48,851 nucleotides of DNA, from positions 1-48,851 of the forward strand of contig JAYSRU010000041.1 in assembly GCA_043720875.1 (NCBI GenBank), given 5' to 3'. Numbering within the stretch: position 1 is the stretch's first letter; every line of letters begins with the position of its first letter. The position numbers were made by a program, and so were the translations under genes. This stretch comes from JAYSRU01 sp043720875. Lineage in GTDB: Bacteria; Bacteroidota; Bacteroidia; Flavobacteriales_D; Crocinitomicaceae. The notes under the pieces were generated by a model. The model ran no database searches. It had not been told where the DNA came from and saw only the letters and a list, made by a program, of their open reading frames with translations. Positions 8,452-16,121 of the stretch are shown piece by piece.

Positions 8452-10041
8452 TCACAATTTAATGACCTTAAACTCTTGCTTCAATGGCTGCAATTCTGTA
8501 AAAAGTCTTTCGAGCAGCTCATCACCATAATCTACATAAAACTCAGAAAAATTTACCTGTCTTTCCTGCAGTCCTTGATTTGGGAATAACTCGTTTTGTA
8601 ATTGCACAATGCGGTGTAGTTTATCAGCATGTATTCTTTTTTCTGCCTTTAGCAAACGTTTTTCAAGATTTTCAAGACCTTTAATTTGTTTAACTTCTTG
8701 TGCTTTAACCGCTCCCTTAAACGAAATATCGGTTTGGCTCGCGATGCCGTTCAGTAACAAAAACTGTTGCTTTAAAGCCTCTTTTTGTGTTGAAAAATCA
8801 AGATTGAATTCAGAAAATTCTCGTGTCTTTTGGTTTACTAATTCCGGCTGACTAAAAAATAAATTTTGCCAAGATAAATCCAACTTATCTGCTTTTTCGG
8901 CTTGCTTTTTTGTAGCCAATAAAACTGAGTTACGAACCAAAAGAATGGGAAAAAGAACATTATTTGCTTCAAAATTAGATTTCAACTGCAACCAATACGC
9001 AATTTCACCACCACCACCGATATAGCATAAATTCGGAAGAATAACTTCTTGGTAAAGCGGTCTTACAATAACATTAGGGCTAAACTTTTCTGGACTTTTC
9101 TCAAGCACAGCAAGTATTTCATCTTCTGAAAAAACCAGTTTAGTATTATTAATTTTATACTGATTATTGTCAAATACTATTCGCTCTCTCAGATTATCTT
9201 CAATATAAAACAAGTTGATTTCTCTTGGGTTTACTTGAATGGTGTAATCAACTAATGATGCATTAGTTTCATTTACGTTTTTGAAAGAAGTTTGGTTCAG
9301 CAATTCTTCAATAGCATAGGGAACAAAGAGTTTTTTTAATAAAGCATCATCGCCATCAAGAATTACTAAGCCTTTATTACCAAATAGTTCGTTGGCCAAA
9401 TACCTTGTGGCATCTGCCAGATTACTATGTTGTAAATAAGACTTTTCAAACAGATTTTTTAGTCGGGCAGCGTTAGTATTACCTCCTATTTCACCACCGA
9501 ACGTTTCAAATACTTCTTCTAAACCATCAGTTGATAATCTTCCAACTGCACCAAAACTTTCTTTGTTCCACTTGATTTTATTGTTCTTAAAATTGAAATA
9601 GTTAATCTCCTCAAAATCGTGATCTTCTGTCGCCATCCAATAAATAGGCACAAAATTACAAGCAGGATAGTTTAATTTCAACTCTGCACAAAGGGTAATC
9701 GTAGAAACTATTTTGTACAAAAAATACAGCGGACCTGTGAATAAATTCAATTGATGACCTGTAGTTATGGTAAAAGTTTTTGAGTCAGCGAGGAGTTCAA
9801 TATTGTTTCTCGTTGCGTCAGAAATTTCAAAATTTTCATATTGCTTTCTAAGGGCAATTACTAAAGTGCTCCTATGTTCAACAGAAAAATTAGTTTCTTT
9901 ATCCTTGATTTGACCTTCAAAGTTTTCAATAGTTGGAAAGCGAGTGTACAGCGACTGCAACGCTATTTTTTTGTTTAAGTAGTCAACAATTAACTTAGAA
10001 AAATATCCTGATTTTTGGTAACTTATACAATCGTTAGGCAT
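8452..10041 (-). CDS. bshC: Bacillithiol biosynthesis cysteine-adding enzyme BshC
   Basis: 529 residues, close to the usual BshC length. BshC is the proposed ligase that adds cysteine to GlcN-malate in the last step of bacillithiol synthesis, the low-molecular-weight thiol of Firmicutes and many Bacteroidota. The diagnostic segment ITTGHQLNLFTGPLYFLYK lies near residue 100, followed by YWMATEDHDFEEINY and later YIGGGGEIAYWLQLK, with a C-terminal coiled-coil region (about 430-490) as in the family. The gene starts 15 bp after the stop codon of the upstream lipoprotein gene, so the two are probably co-transcribed. Confidence 0.93.
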   Translation of the reverse strand: MPNDCISYQKSGYFSKLIVDYLNKKIALQSLYTRFPTIENFEGQIKDKETNFSVEHRSTLVIALRKQYENFEISDATRNNIELLADSKTFTITTGHQLNLFTGPLYFLYKIVSTITLCAELKLNYPACNFVPIYWMATEDHDFEEINYFNFKNNKIKWNKESFGAVGRLSTDGLEEVFETFGGEIGGNTNAARLKNLFEKSYLQHSNLADATRYLANELFGNKGLVILDGDDALLKKLFVPYAIEELLNQTSFKNVNETNASLVDYTIQVNPREINLFYIEDNLRERIVFDNNQYKINNTKLVFSEDEILAVLEKSPEKFSPNVIVRPLYQEVILPNLCYIGGGGEIAYWLQLKSNFEANNVLFPILLVRNSVLLATKKQAEKADKLDLSWQNLFFSQPELVNQKTREFSEFNLDFSTQKEALKQQFLLLNGIASQTDISFKGAVKAQEVKQIKGLENLEKRLLKAEKRIHADKLHRIVQLQNELFPNQGLQERQVNFSEFYVDYGDELLERLFTELQPLKQEFKVIKL

Positions 10042-10056
10042 CTTTTGATTGAATTT

Positions 10057-11022
10057 TTAATTGGGTACAAAACTTCCTAATAAATAATCGTCACCCAAAT
10101 CAAAAGTACTATTCTCTCGTTTTAAAGTAACTTTTTTCAATCTTACTGTATGTTGTAAAGTTCCAACCGGCAGCTGAGTTGTAGTGACCTCGATGATACC
10201 ATTTGTGTCTGCAGAACTTTGAACTGCATCCCATTGTTGGGAAATTAGTGGTGTTGCTGGTTGCACTGTCGCACAAAAATACCCATTGGTTATAATACCA
10301 GAATACAATCTATAAGACAATTTATTGGTTGCGTTAATAGGCACAGAACGAGGATTTGTAGTGACAACAGTTGGGAACAACGTGGCAAAATTAGTTGATG
10401 ATACATCGAGTATAAATGTAGCTCCTCCTAGAAAGTTAAAAATACGATTATCATTAACGCAAGTACTCTTATCCAATTGCTCATCAAATGTAAATGGCAG
10501 CTCGGTTGCCGCGGTCGTGTAATCTCCAAACGGGTAGCTTGCATAAAACTGCTCCCCGTTAGGTTTTTGAAAAGTGATATTTTTAAAATTAATAGTGTGT
10601 TTAAACCCTGTAATCCTTGTTCCATTGCCACTCAAAACAGTTTTTATAGCAGTAGTCGTAATTTGAATTATTCCCGAAGTCGCTCTCCATTCTTCAATTA
10701 CTATTGGTGTTGCATCAGGAACAGACCCGCAAATAGTAGAAGCACTTACTGTACCGTTATATTGTCTGTAAGTAACTTTATTACTTGCATTTATCACAAA
10801 TTCTCGTGGCACGTTAGCTAATGTTTCTTTATTTTCATAGGCTGTTGCCGCAGAAATCTCAAGCAGTAGCATCTCGTTTTCTTTGAATTTATAAACAACA
10901 TTTTTATCGGCACATTTTTGAGCATTAACACTAGAAAAATCAATAATATCAACTTTCAAATCACCGTCATCACAAGCGTTGATAAAAAAAAGCAAAAGAA
11001 CAGCTCCAAGTATTCGTTTCAT
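10057..11022 (-). CDS. Predicted lipoprotein of unknown function, upstream of bshC
   Basis: 321 residues from the ATG at 11022; an upstream non-ATG start would add seven residues before the signal. MKRILGAVLLLFFINACDD is a lipoprotein signal with Cys17, and DDGD after the cysteine fits Bacteroidota surface lipoproteins. The mature part is an internal duplication. Each half has a Cys-Asp/Asn segment (KCADKNVVYKF and TCVNDNRIFNF), a VNP/INA-type segment ending NKxxYRxY(N/S)G, and a cysteine followed by a VPDATPIVIEEW or VQPATPLISQQW motif. This suggests two homologous beta domains, each with a conserved cysteine pair. I do not recognise the family. It precedes bshC in a likely operon, which does not by itself imply a role in bacillithiol metabolism. 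Confidence 0.75.
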   Translation of the reverse strand: MKRILGAVLLLFFINACDDGDLKVDIIDFSSVNAQKCADKNVVYKFKENEMLLLEISAATAYENKETLANVPREFVINASNKVTYRQYNGTVSASTICGSVPDATPIVIEEWRATSGIIQITTTAIKTVLSGNGTRITGFKHTINFKNITFQKPNGEQFYASYPFGDYTTAATELPFTFDEQLDKSTCVNDNRIFNFLGGATFILDVSSTNFATLFPTVVTTNPRSVPINATNKLSYRLYSGIITNGYFCATVQPATPLISQQWDAVQSSADTNGIIEVTTTQLPVGTLQHTVRLKKVTLKRENSTFDLGDDYLLGSFVPN

Positions 11023-11040
11023 TTTTAAATAGATTTGTAG

Positions 11041-11048
11041 CAAAAATA
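11041..11048 (-). promoter_or_regulatory. -7 box of lipoprotein-bshC operon
   Basis: TATTTTTG on the minus strand matches TAnnTTTG, 18 bp before the lipoprotein ATG, in the 91-bp gap shared with the divergent desulfurase gene. No clear -33 element is seen. Confidence 0.45.
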
Positions 11049-11101
11049 ACTTTTTTATACTATAAAATTAATCTTTTATCATTTAATTAGGATAGTACTT
11101 T

Positions 11102-11109
11102 TATATTTG
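11102..11109 (+). promoter_or_regulatory. -7 box of cysteine desulfurase gene, near-leaderless
   Basis: TATATTTG is an exact TAnnTTTG match and ends only 4 bp before the ATG at 11114. If transcription starts at the usual distance after this box, the mRNA would be leaderless or nearly so. Confidence 0.55.
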
Positions 11110-11113
11110 CACT

Positions 11114-12235
11114 ATGCAAAAAGTATATCTCGATAATGCCGCAACAACTGCCATTCGTCACGAAGTAATTGATGAAATGGTAAAAATTATGCAATCTGAT
11201 TTTGGAAACCCTTCATCGTCACACAGTACAGGTCGAAGTGCCAAAGCGGTTATAGAAACGGGACGAAAAACTATCGCGAAGTACTTAAATTGTAAATCGC
11301 AAGAAATCATATTTACCAGTAGCGCTACCGAAGCTACCAATTGGATTTTAAGAAGTGCCATAAAAGATTTAGGGGTAAAAAGAATTATCACTTCAAAAGT
11401 AGAACATCACGCGACTTTATATACTGTTTTGGCTTTGCAAGAAGAATTTGGAATTCAAGTTGATTTTGTGAGCGTTTCTTCTGATGGGACGTTAGATTAT
11501 GAACAATTGCAACAAATTCTTTCAAATGGCGATAAAACTATTGTTTCTTTGATGCATGTCAATAACGAAACGGGAGTTGTTCATGATATCAATAGGATAG
11601 GGGCAATGTGTCATCAAAATAATGCACTATTTCATTGTGATACAGTTCAGTCAGTTGGAAAAACAATAATCAATTTGCAGGAAATTCCAATAGACTTTAT
11701 CGTAGCAAGTGCCCATAAATTCCACGGACCAAAGGGTATTGGCTTTGCTTATGTTCGAAAAAGTTTGGTGTTGCAACCGCTATTTTTTGGCGGAGAACAA
11801 GAAAAAGGTTGGCGTGCCGGCACCGAGGCAGTGCATCAAATAGCCGGAATGGCCAAAGCTTTGGAACTATGCTATGAAAATCTTACTGCCGAAATGGAGT
11901 ATATTTCTAATTTAAAAAGCTATTGTTTGCAACAGTTGCAAACAGCTTTTCCTGAAGCAAAAGAAAATGCATCAACTACTTTTTATAATATTTTAAATGT
12001 ATTATTACCTTTTTCAGAGGATAAAACAACCATGCTGTTATTCAATCTTGATATGAAAGGGATTGCAGTTTCAAGAGGAAGCGCTTGCCAAAGCGGTAGT
12101 TTAAAGCCATCACATGTATTGGCAGAAATGCTATCAGACGAGGATTTGAAAAAACCAAGTTTGCGTATTTCCTTTAGTCATTACAATACCATAAACGATA
12201 TTGATTATTTAGTAGAAGTCTTAAAAGGAATGTGA
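11114..12235 (+). CDS. Cysteine desulfurase (IscS/NifS family)
   Basis: A 373-residue PLP-dependent enzyme that removes sulfur from cysteine as a protein persulfide for Fe-S clusters and other thio-cofactors. It starts MQKVYLDNAATTAIR and shows the GNPSSSHSTGR segment, EHHAT (the cofactor-stacking histidine region), SAHKFHGPKG with the PLP Schiff-base Lys202, and SRGSACQSGS with the catalytic Cys325. The short loop around the cysteine fits class I (IscS/NifS) rather than SufS. No iscU or other Fe-S genes lie next to it, so its cellular partner is unclear. Its stop codon abuts the stop codon of the convergent NlpC/P60 gene with no spacer. Confidence 0.92.
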   Translation: MQKVYLDNAATTAIRHEVIDEMVKIMQSDFGNPSSSHSTGRSAKAVIETGRKTIAKYLNCKSQEIIFTSSATEATNWILRSAIKDLGVKRIITSKVEHHATLYTVLALQEEFGIQVDFVSVSSDGTLDYEQLQQILSNGDKTIVSLMHVNNETGVVHDINRIGAMCHQNNALFHCDTVQSVGKTIINLQEIPIDFIVASAHKFHGPKGIGFAYVRKSLVLQPLFFGGEQEKGWRAGTEAVHQIAGMAKALELCYENLTAEMEYISNLKSYCLQQLQTAFPEAKENASTTFYNILNVLLPFSEDKTTMLLFNLDMKGIAVSRGSACQSGSLKPSHVLAEMLSDEDLKKPSLRISFSHYNTINDIDYLVEVLKGM

Positions 12236-12997
12236 TTAAATTATTTTTTTTATCACTCGCAATCTGTGCGTGTGTTTGTTCTGTTCTGCATTGTAAATTC
12301 CTAGGTGGTCCAACCTGTCAATTCTAACTTTTCCGCTCGCATGAATGATATAATTATTTTCCATGATAATTCCCACATGAATAATATTTCCGTCTTCATT
12401 GTCAAAAAATGCTAAATCTCCTGGTTCGCTCTCTTCAATGAAACTCAGCGCGTCTCCTTGAGATGATTGTTGCGATGCATCACGAAGTAACTTATAACCA
12501 TTCAATTTATAAACCATTTGTGTGAATCCTGAACAATCAATGCCAAAAGGTGTTTTTCCACCCCAAAAATAGGGAGCATTTAAATATTGATACGCAGTAG
12601 TCAACAAATCGGTTTTTTGTTTTACACCGCTAGTTTTCATTCCTTCAAATTCAAAATTATCGGTATTGATTTCACTGTGATTTAAGAAGGATAGCGAAGC
12701 GCCAAGCGTAATTGGAAGAAGTACATTAGTAGCATTTGAAACATATTCCACCAAATCTGCATTTAAGATGATGGCACCTTTAGATAAATCTTTAAAGTTT
12801 TTCTCAGAGATAATTTGGTATTGTTTGGAATCTACCCAACCTTCATAATCATCAAATTGGAGTTTAATTTTAGACCACTGTTTTTGCTGTTCCAAAACCT
12901 CAAAATGCTCCCCAAACAAGGCTTGCGAAACGATTTCGCTTCGATCACTTGGTTCGGCTCGCAAAGGAATTATGGCTAGATTACATATTGCAAACAT
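12236..12997 (-). CDS. NlpC/P60 peptidoglycan hydrolase with N-terminal SH3-like domain
   Basis: 253 residues. The N-terminal part (about 1-65, IIPLRAEPSDRSEIVSQALFGE ... WVDSKQY) looks like a bacterial SH3 domain that binds cell wall. The C-terminal part is a C40 cysteine peptidase: FGIDCSGF with nucleophile Cys155, GDLAFF, HVGI with His207, and IIHAS with a third polar residue at His219. The family cleaves gamma-D-Glu-meso-diaminopimelate bonds in peptidoglycan stem peptides. No signal peptide is visible, so it may be cytosolic (muropeptide recycling, as in YkfC-like enzymes) or exported by another route. Confidence 0.88.
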   Translation of the reverse strand: MFAICNLAIIPLRAEPSDRSEIVSQALFGEHFEVLEQQKQWSKIKLQFDDYEGWVDSKQYQIISEKNFKDLSKGAIILNADLVEYVSNATNVLLPITLGASLSFLNHSEINTDNFEFEGMKTSGVKQKTDLLTTAYQYLNAPYFWGGKTPFGIDCSGFTQMVYKLNGYKLLRDASQQSSQGDALSFIEESEPGDLAFFDNEDGNIIHVGIIMENNYIIHASGKVRIDRLDHLGIYNAEQNKHTHRLRVIKKII

Positions 12998-13005
12998 TCA
13001 AATAT

Positions 13006-13073
13006 AATTGATAATTGACAATTGATAATTATTGAGGTAACAATTATCAATTATCAATTGTTAATTGTTAATT
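13006..13073. repeat. AT-rich inverted repeat between NlpC/P60 and thiolase genes
   Basis: Units of AATTGATAATTG and AATTGACAATTG on the left are mirrored by CAATTATCAATTATC and AATTGTTAATTG on the right, giving an imperfect inverted repeat of about 68 bp that ends three bases before the thiolase stop codon. It can fold as a long hairpin and may end thiolase transcription. Such AATTGATAATTG elements look like dispersed intergenic repeats of this lineage. Confidence 0.6.
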
Positions 13074-13075
13074 AT

Positions 13076-14254
13076 TTAGGCTCTTTCAATAACAATTGCT
13101 GAAGCACCGCCACCACCATTACAAATAGCTGCGGCTCCAATTTTGGCATTGTTTTGTTCTAAAACATTGATTAAGGTAACAACAATTCTAGCTCCAGAAC
13201 ATCCCAGCGGATGACCCAAAGAAACTGCGCCACCATTTACATTAACTTTATCATTATCTAATCCAAGAATTTTTGCATTGGCCAAGCCAACTACAGCAAA
13301 AGCTTCGTTGAATTCAAAATAATCAACATCACTAATTGACAATCCTGCTTTGTCTAACGCTTTTGGCAACGCTTTTGCTGGAGCAGTAGTAAACCATTTT
13401 GGTTCTTGTGCTGCATCAGCATAAGATTTTATATACGCCAATGGTTTTAATCCCATTGATTTTGCTTTTTCTTCACTCATTAAAACCAAAGCTGCTGCAC
13501 CATCATTAATAGTAGATGCATTAGCGGCAGTTACTGTTCCGTCTTTTGTAAAAACCGCATTTAAAGAAGGTATTTTATCTAACTTAACATTAGTATATTC
13601 TTCATCTTTGGAAAAGATAATTGGTTCACCACGACGCTGCGGAATTTCAACGGGAACAACTTCATTATCAAATTTTCCTTCAGACCAAGCTTTAGCCGAA
13701 CGCTCATAGGATTGAATAGCATAATTATCTTGTTCTTCGCGAGAAATTTTATATTCAGATGCACACAAATCAGCAGCAACGCCCATGGCATTATTGTCAT
13801 AAGCATCAGTCAATCCATCTTTTTGTAAACCGTCAACCATAGTTGTTGGACCAAATTTCACTCCGTTTCTTAGGTGAACATAATGAGGTATTAAACTCAT
13901 GTTTTCCATGCCGCCCGCAACAACAATTTCGGCATCGCCAGCTATGATAGCTTGTGCGCCTTGCATTATAGCTTTCATACCAGAAGCACAAACTTTGTTT
14001 ATTGTTGTACAAGCTACCGTATTTGGCAAACCTGCATATAGTGCTGCTTGTCTCGCAGGCGCTTGTCCAACACCTGCTTGAACTACATTACCCATTAAAA
14101 CTTCATCAACCAGATTAGCATCTAGATTTATTTTGTCTAATGCACCTTTGATAGCAATTGCACCCAAATTTGATGCAGTAATCGAAGATAATGAACCCAT
14201 AAAACTCCCAATAGGCGTTCTAACAGCGGATACTATAACAACTTTTTTACTCAT
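13076..14254 (-). CDS. Acetyl-CoA C-acetyltransferase (thiolase)
   Basis: 392 residues, the normal thiolase length. It catalyses reversible condensation or cleavage between acetyl-CoA and acetoacetyl-CoA (or longer 3-ketoacyl-CoA). Visible are VRTPIGSFMG at the N-terminus, NKVCASGMKA with the acyl-accepting Cys89, GGMENMS, the GGAVSLGHPLGCSGAR motif with His348, and CNGGGGASAI with the second catalytic Cys378. Sequence style favours the biosynthetic/AtoB-like group, but substrate length cannot be judged from motifs alone. The gene is monocistronic here, with a TAAATTTG box upstream. Confidence 0.93.
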   Translation of the reverse strand: MSKKVVIVSAVRTPIGSFMGSLSSITASNLGAIAIKGALDKINLDANLVDEVLMGNVVQAGVGQAPARQAALYAGLPNTVACTTINKVCASGMKAIMQGAQAIIAGDAEIVVAGGMENMSLIPHYVHLRNGVKFGPTTMVDGLQKDGLTDAYDNNAMGVAADLCASEYKISREEQDNYAIQSYERSAKAWSEGKFDNEVVPVEIPQRRGEPIIFSKDEEYTNVKLDKIPSLNAVFTKDGTVTAANASTINDGAAALVLMSEEKAKSMGLKPLAYIKSYADAAQEPKWFTTAPAKALPKALDKAGLSISDVDYFEFNEAFAVVGLANAKILGLDNDKVNVNGGAVSLGHPLGCSGARIVVTLINVLEQNNAKIGAAAICNGGGGASAIVIERA

Positions 14255-14276
14255 GATTGACCTTTTAATTAGTCTG

Positions 14277-14284
14277 CAAATTTA
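14277..14284 (-). promoter_or_regulatory. -7 box of thiolase promoter
   Basis: TAAATTTG on the minus strand matches TAnnTTTG, 22 bp before the thiolase start codon. Confidence 0.45.
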
Positions 14285-14428
14285 AACTTTTATTGCAAAT
14301 TATGTAATCAGAACCACAATAATTCTTCGTTTATAATTATTTAAATGCAAGAATTTTATTCTAGTGTATTGAAAGTGAGCATTTTTTAAAGTTATTTGCT
14401 AGATGAGGCAAAAAAAGAAATGAAATAG

Positions 14429-14459
14429 TTGTACAATATAGAATGATAAATTACATTTG
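14429..14459 (+). promoter_or_regulatory. Promoter of the tRNA-Ser-Pro-Arg operon
   Basis: TTG at 14429-14431 and TACATTTG at 14452-14459 are separated by 20 bp, a full match to the Bacteroidota -33/-7 promoter layout. The -7 box ends 34 bp before the first tRNA. Confidence 0.7.
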
Positions 14460-14493
14460 CAACCGCTAAATAAATTTTTCGTTCATTGAGTTT

Positions 14494-14580
14494 GGAGAGT
14501 TGCCTGAGAGGCCGAAAGGACATGTTTGCTAAACATGCGTATGGGAAACTGTACCAAGGGTTCGAATCCCTTACTCTCCG
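14494..14580 (+). tRNA. tRNA-Ser (GCT)
   Basis: Acceptor arms GGAGAGT and ACTCTCC pair over 7 bp. The anticodon stem CATGT/ACATG holds loop TTGCTAA with anticodon GCT. A long variable arm and the TTCGAATC T-loop make it a class II tRNA of 87 nt. CCA is not encoded. Confidence 0.95.
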
Positions 14581-14652
14581 CAAAAAGGTTGCTGTGTAGC
14601 CTAATTATTTTTTCAAGATTTTAAATCTTAAAAATAGCATTTAATAAGTACA

Positions 14653-14727
14653 CGGGGTGTAGCGTAGCCCGGTTATCGCGCCTGCTTTGGGAGCAGGAGG
14701 CCGCAGGTTCGAATCCTGCCACCCCGA
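14653..14727 (+). tRNA. tRNA-Pro (TGG)
   Basis: CGGGGTG pairs with CACCCCG. The anticodon stem CCTGC/GCAGG encloses TTTGGGA with anticodon TGG. The T-arm has GCAGGTTCGAATCCTGC. 75 nt, CCA not encoded. Confidence 0.95.
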
Positions 14728-14750
14728 CTTTAAAGATTACATCTTTAATT

Positions 14751-14824
14751 GGTTCCATAGCTCAGCTGGATAGAGCAACGCACTTCTAATGCGTAGGTCG
14801 AAGGTTCGAATCCTTCTGGGATCA
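14751..14824 (+). tRNA. tRNA-Arg (TCT), likely prophage attachment site
   Basis: GGTTCCA pairs with TGGGATC (two G-U pairs). The anticodon stem ACGCA/TGCGT holds CTTCTAA with anticodon TCT, and the T-arm reads AAGGTTCGAATCCTT. 74 nt, CCA not encoded. It is the last gene before the integrase, so its 3' end is the natural candidate for the att core. Confidence 0.95.
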
Positions 14825-14830
14825 CAAAAA
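14800..14830 (+). other. Candidate prophage attL core in the 3' half of tRNA-Arg
   Basis: Tyrosine integrases of tailed phages often target tRNA 3' ends, and the integrase gene starts about 160 bp downstream of this tRNA. The matching attR copy should lie at the far end of the prophage, which is outside the window, so the core cannot be confirmed here. Confidence 0.4.
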
Positions 14831-14840
14831 CGAATTAATA

Positions 14841-14918
14841 AGTCGTAAGTAAGTGCACACATTAACGGTAAATCGTTGATGCTGTGCATTTTTTATTTAA
14901 ATTTTAAAACTTACGACT
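14841..14918. repeat. 10-bp inverted repeat flanking the terminator, upstream of int
   Basis: AGTCGTAAGT (14841-14850) is perfectly repeated in inverse orientation as ACTTACGACT (14909-14918), enclosing the tRNA terminator. It lies between the candidate att core and the integrase, where integrase arm sites or an operator would be expected. Confidence 0.5.
14854..14898 (+). terminator. Rho-independent terminator of the tRNA operon
   Basis: TGCACACATTAACG (14854-14867) pairs with CGTTGATGCTGTGCA (14874-14888) with one bulge and one G-U pair. The stem is followed by a T-rich tract (ATTTTTTATTT). Confidence 0.75.
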
Positions 14919-14984
14919 ATGATTTTTACCTCTTCTGATGGGATTTTTGACACGCTGATTGACACGCGGAAAATCTACGGGGCA

Positions 14985-16121
14985 ATGAAAACAAGATTTA
15001 GCATTAGAAAGGACGTTCAGGTTGATGGAAAGTGTCCTGTGTATTTGAACATTGCAGGAAATGCAAGACGTATCAACTTAAAATTATATGTTGACCCGCA
15101 GTTTTGGTTGCGTGACAAAAACCGCATGAAACCTATATCAAGCGAACTTGTCGATATTAATTTACTACTTGATAATATTGATGCCAAAATAACTAATATC
15201 AAAACCGTTTATCGGCTTTCGGAAACGCCATTAACTGCGGAACTACTGGAACAGGAATTTCTAAACAAACTTTCAAAAGTAAACTTTGTGGCGTTTTTTA
15301 AAGCTGCAATGGAAGTGGAGCGTGCTAAGCTTACTGATGGTTCTTACAATAGGCACGCATCTGTTTATAAAAAGTTATTGGAATATAATCCTAATGTGGC
15401 ATTTAATGAATTAAACTTGGCTTGGTTTGACAAATATCGCTATCATTTAAAATTCAAACTTAAAAATCAAGATACTACTATTGCGGCCAACATGGCAAGT
15501 ATTAAAAAGTTTCTTGGCATTGCACAGGAACATGGTGTGAAATTGCTTTTTGATTTGAAAAAGTTTGAAGTTGGCGATACTAAAGGCAATCGTGTATATC
15601 TTAATGAACAGGAACTTGAAAAATTATTCAAATTTTATCAAAGCGAATTTATAAACGAAAGTTATAAATTGATTTTGGGCTACTTCCTTTTTAGTTGTAT
15701 GACTGGATTGCGAATTTCTAACGTTCAAAAATTGGAACGCAGGGAATTATTGGCTAATGATTTTTCGTTTGTGAACGCTAAATCTCGGAATGATAAAAAT
15801 ATCATGCTTAACTATAAAGCAAAGGAATTGATAAACCAATGCAATAATTTGTTTTTGGTTAAATTCTCGGATCAATTTTTAAACCGTGAACTTCGTAAAA
15901 TTGTATCTATTTGTGGAATAACCAAACATGTATCGTTTCATGTTGCTAGACACACATTTGCAACTTTGTTTCTTAAAATGGGTGGCAAAGTTGAAATGTT
16001 GCAAATGTTGCTTGGTCATTCCACAATTACTCAAACTATGGTTTATGTTCATATAGTACAAAGTGAAGCAAACAAAGAAATATTTTTGCTAGACAAACTA
16101 TTCCAAAGTCGCGGTTTCTAA
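14985..16121 (+). CDS. int: Prophage tyrosine recombinase (integrase)
   Basis: 378 residues from the ATG at 14985 (MKTRFSIRKD, the common opening of Bacteroidota integrases); an upstream in-frame ATG at 14919 would add 22 residues. Order: N-terminal arm-binding domain (about 1-85), SAM-like core-binding domain (about 105-190), catalytic domain (about 205-370). Catalytic residues are Arg243 in TGLRISN, His319 and Arg322 in HVARHTFAT, His345 in LLGHSTI, and nucleophile Tyr354 in TMVYVHI. It catalyses site-specific insertion and excision. It sits between tRNA-Arg and the tail genes, and its 3' end overlaps the convergent tail gene by 24 bp. A conjugative-element integrase would look similar, but the neighbours are phage genes. 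Confidence 0.93.
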   Translation: MKTRFSIRKDVQVDGKCPVYLNIAGNARRINLKLYVDPQFWLRDKNRMKPISSELVDINLLLDNIDAKITNIKTVYRLSETPLTAELLEQEFLNKLSKVNFVAFFKAAMEVERAKLTDGSYNRHASVYKKLLEYNPNVAFNELNLAWFDKYRYHLKFKLKNQDTTIAANMASIKKFLGIAQEHGVKLLFDLKKFEVGDTKGNRVYLNEQELEKLFKFYQSEFINESYKLILGYFLFSCMTGLRISNVQKLERRELLANDFSFVNAKSRNDKNIMLNYKAKELINQCNNLFLVKFSDQFLNRELRKIVSICGITKHVSFHVARHTFATLFLKMGGKVEMLQMLLGHSTITQTMVYVHIVQSEANKEIFLLDKLFQSRGF

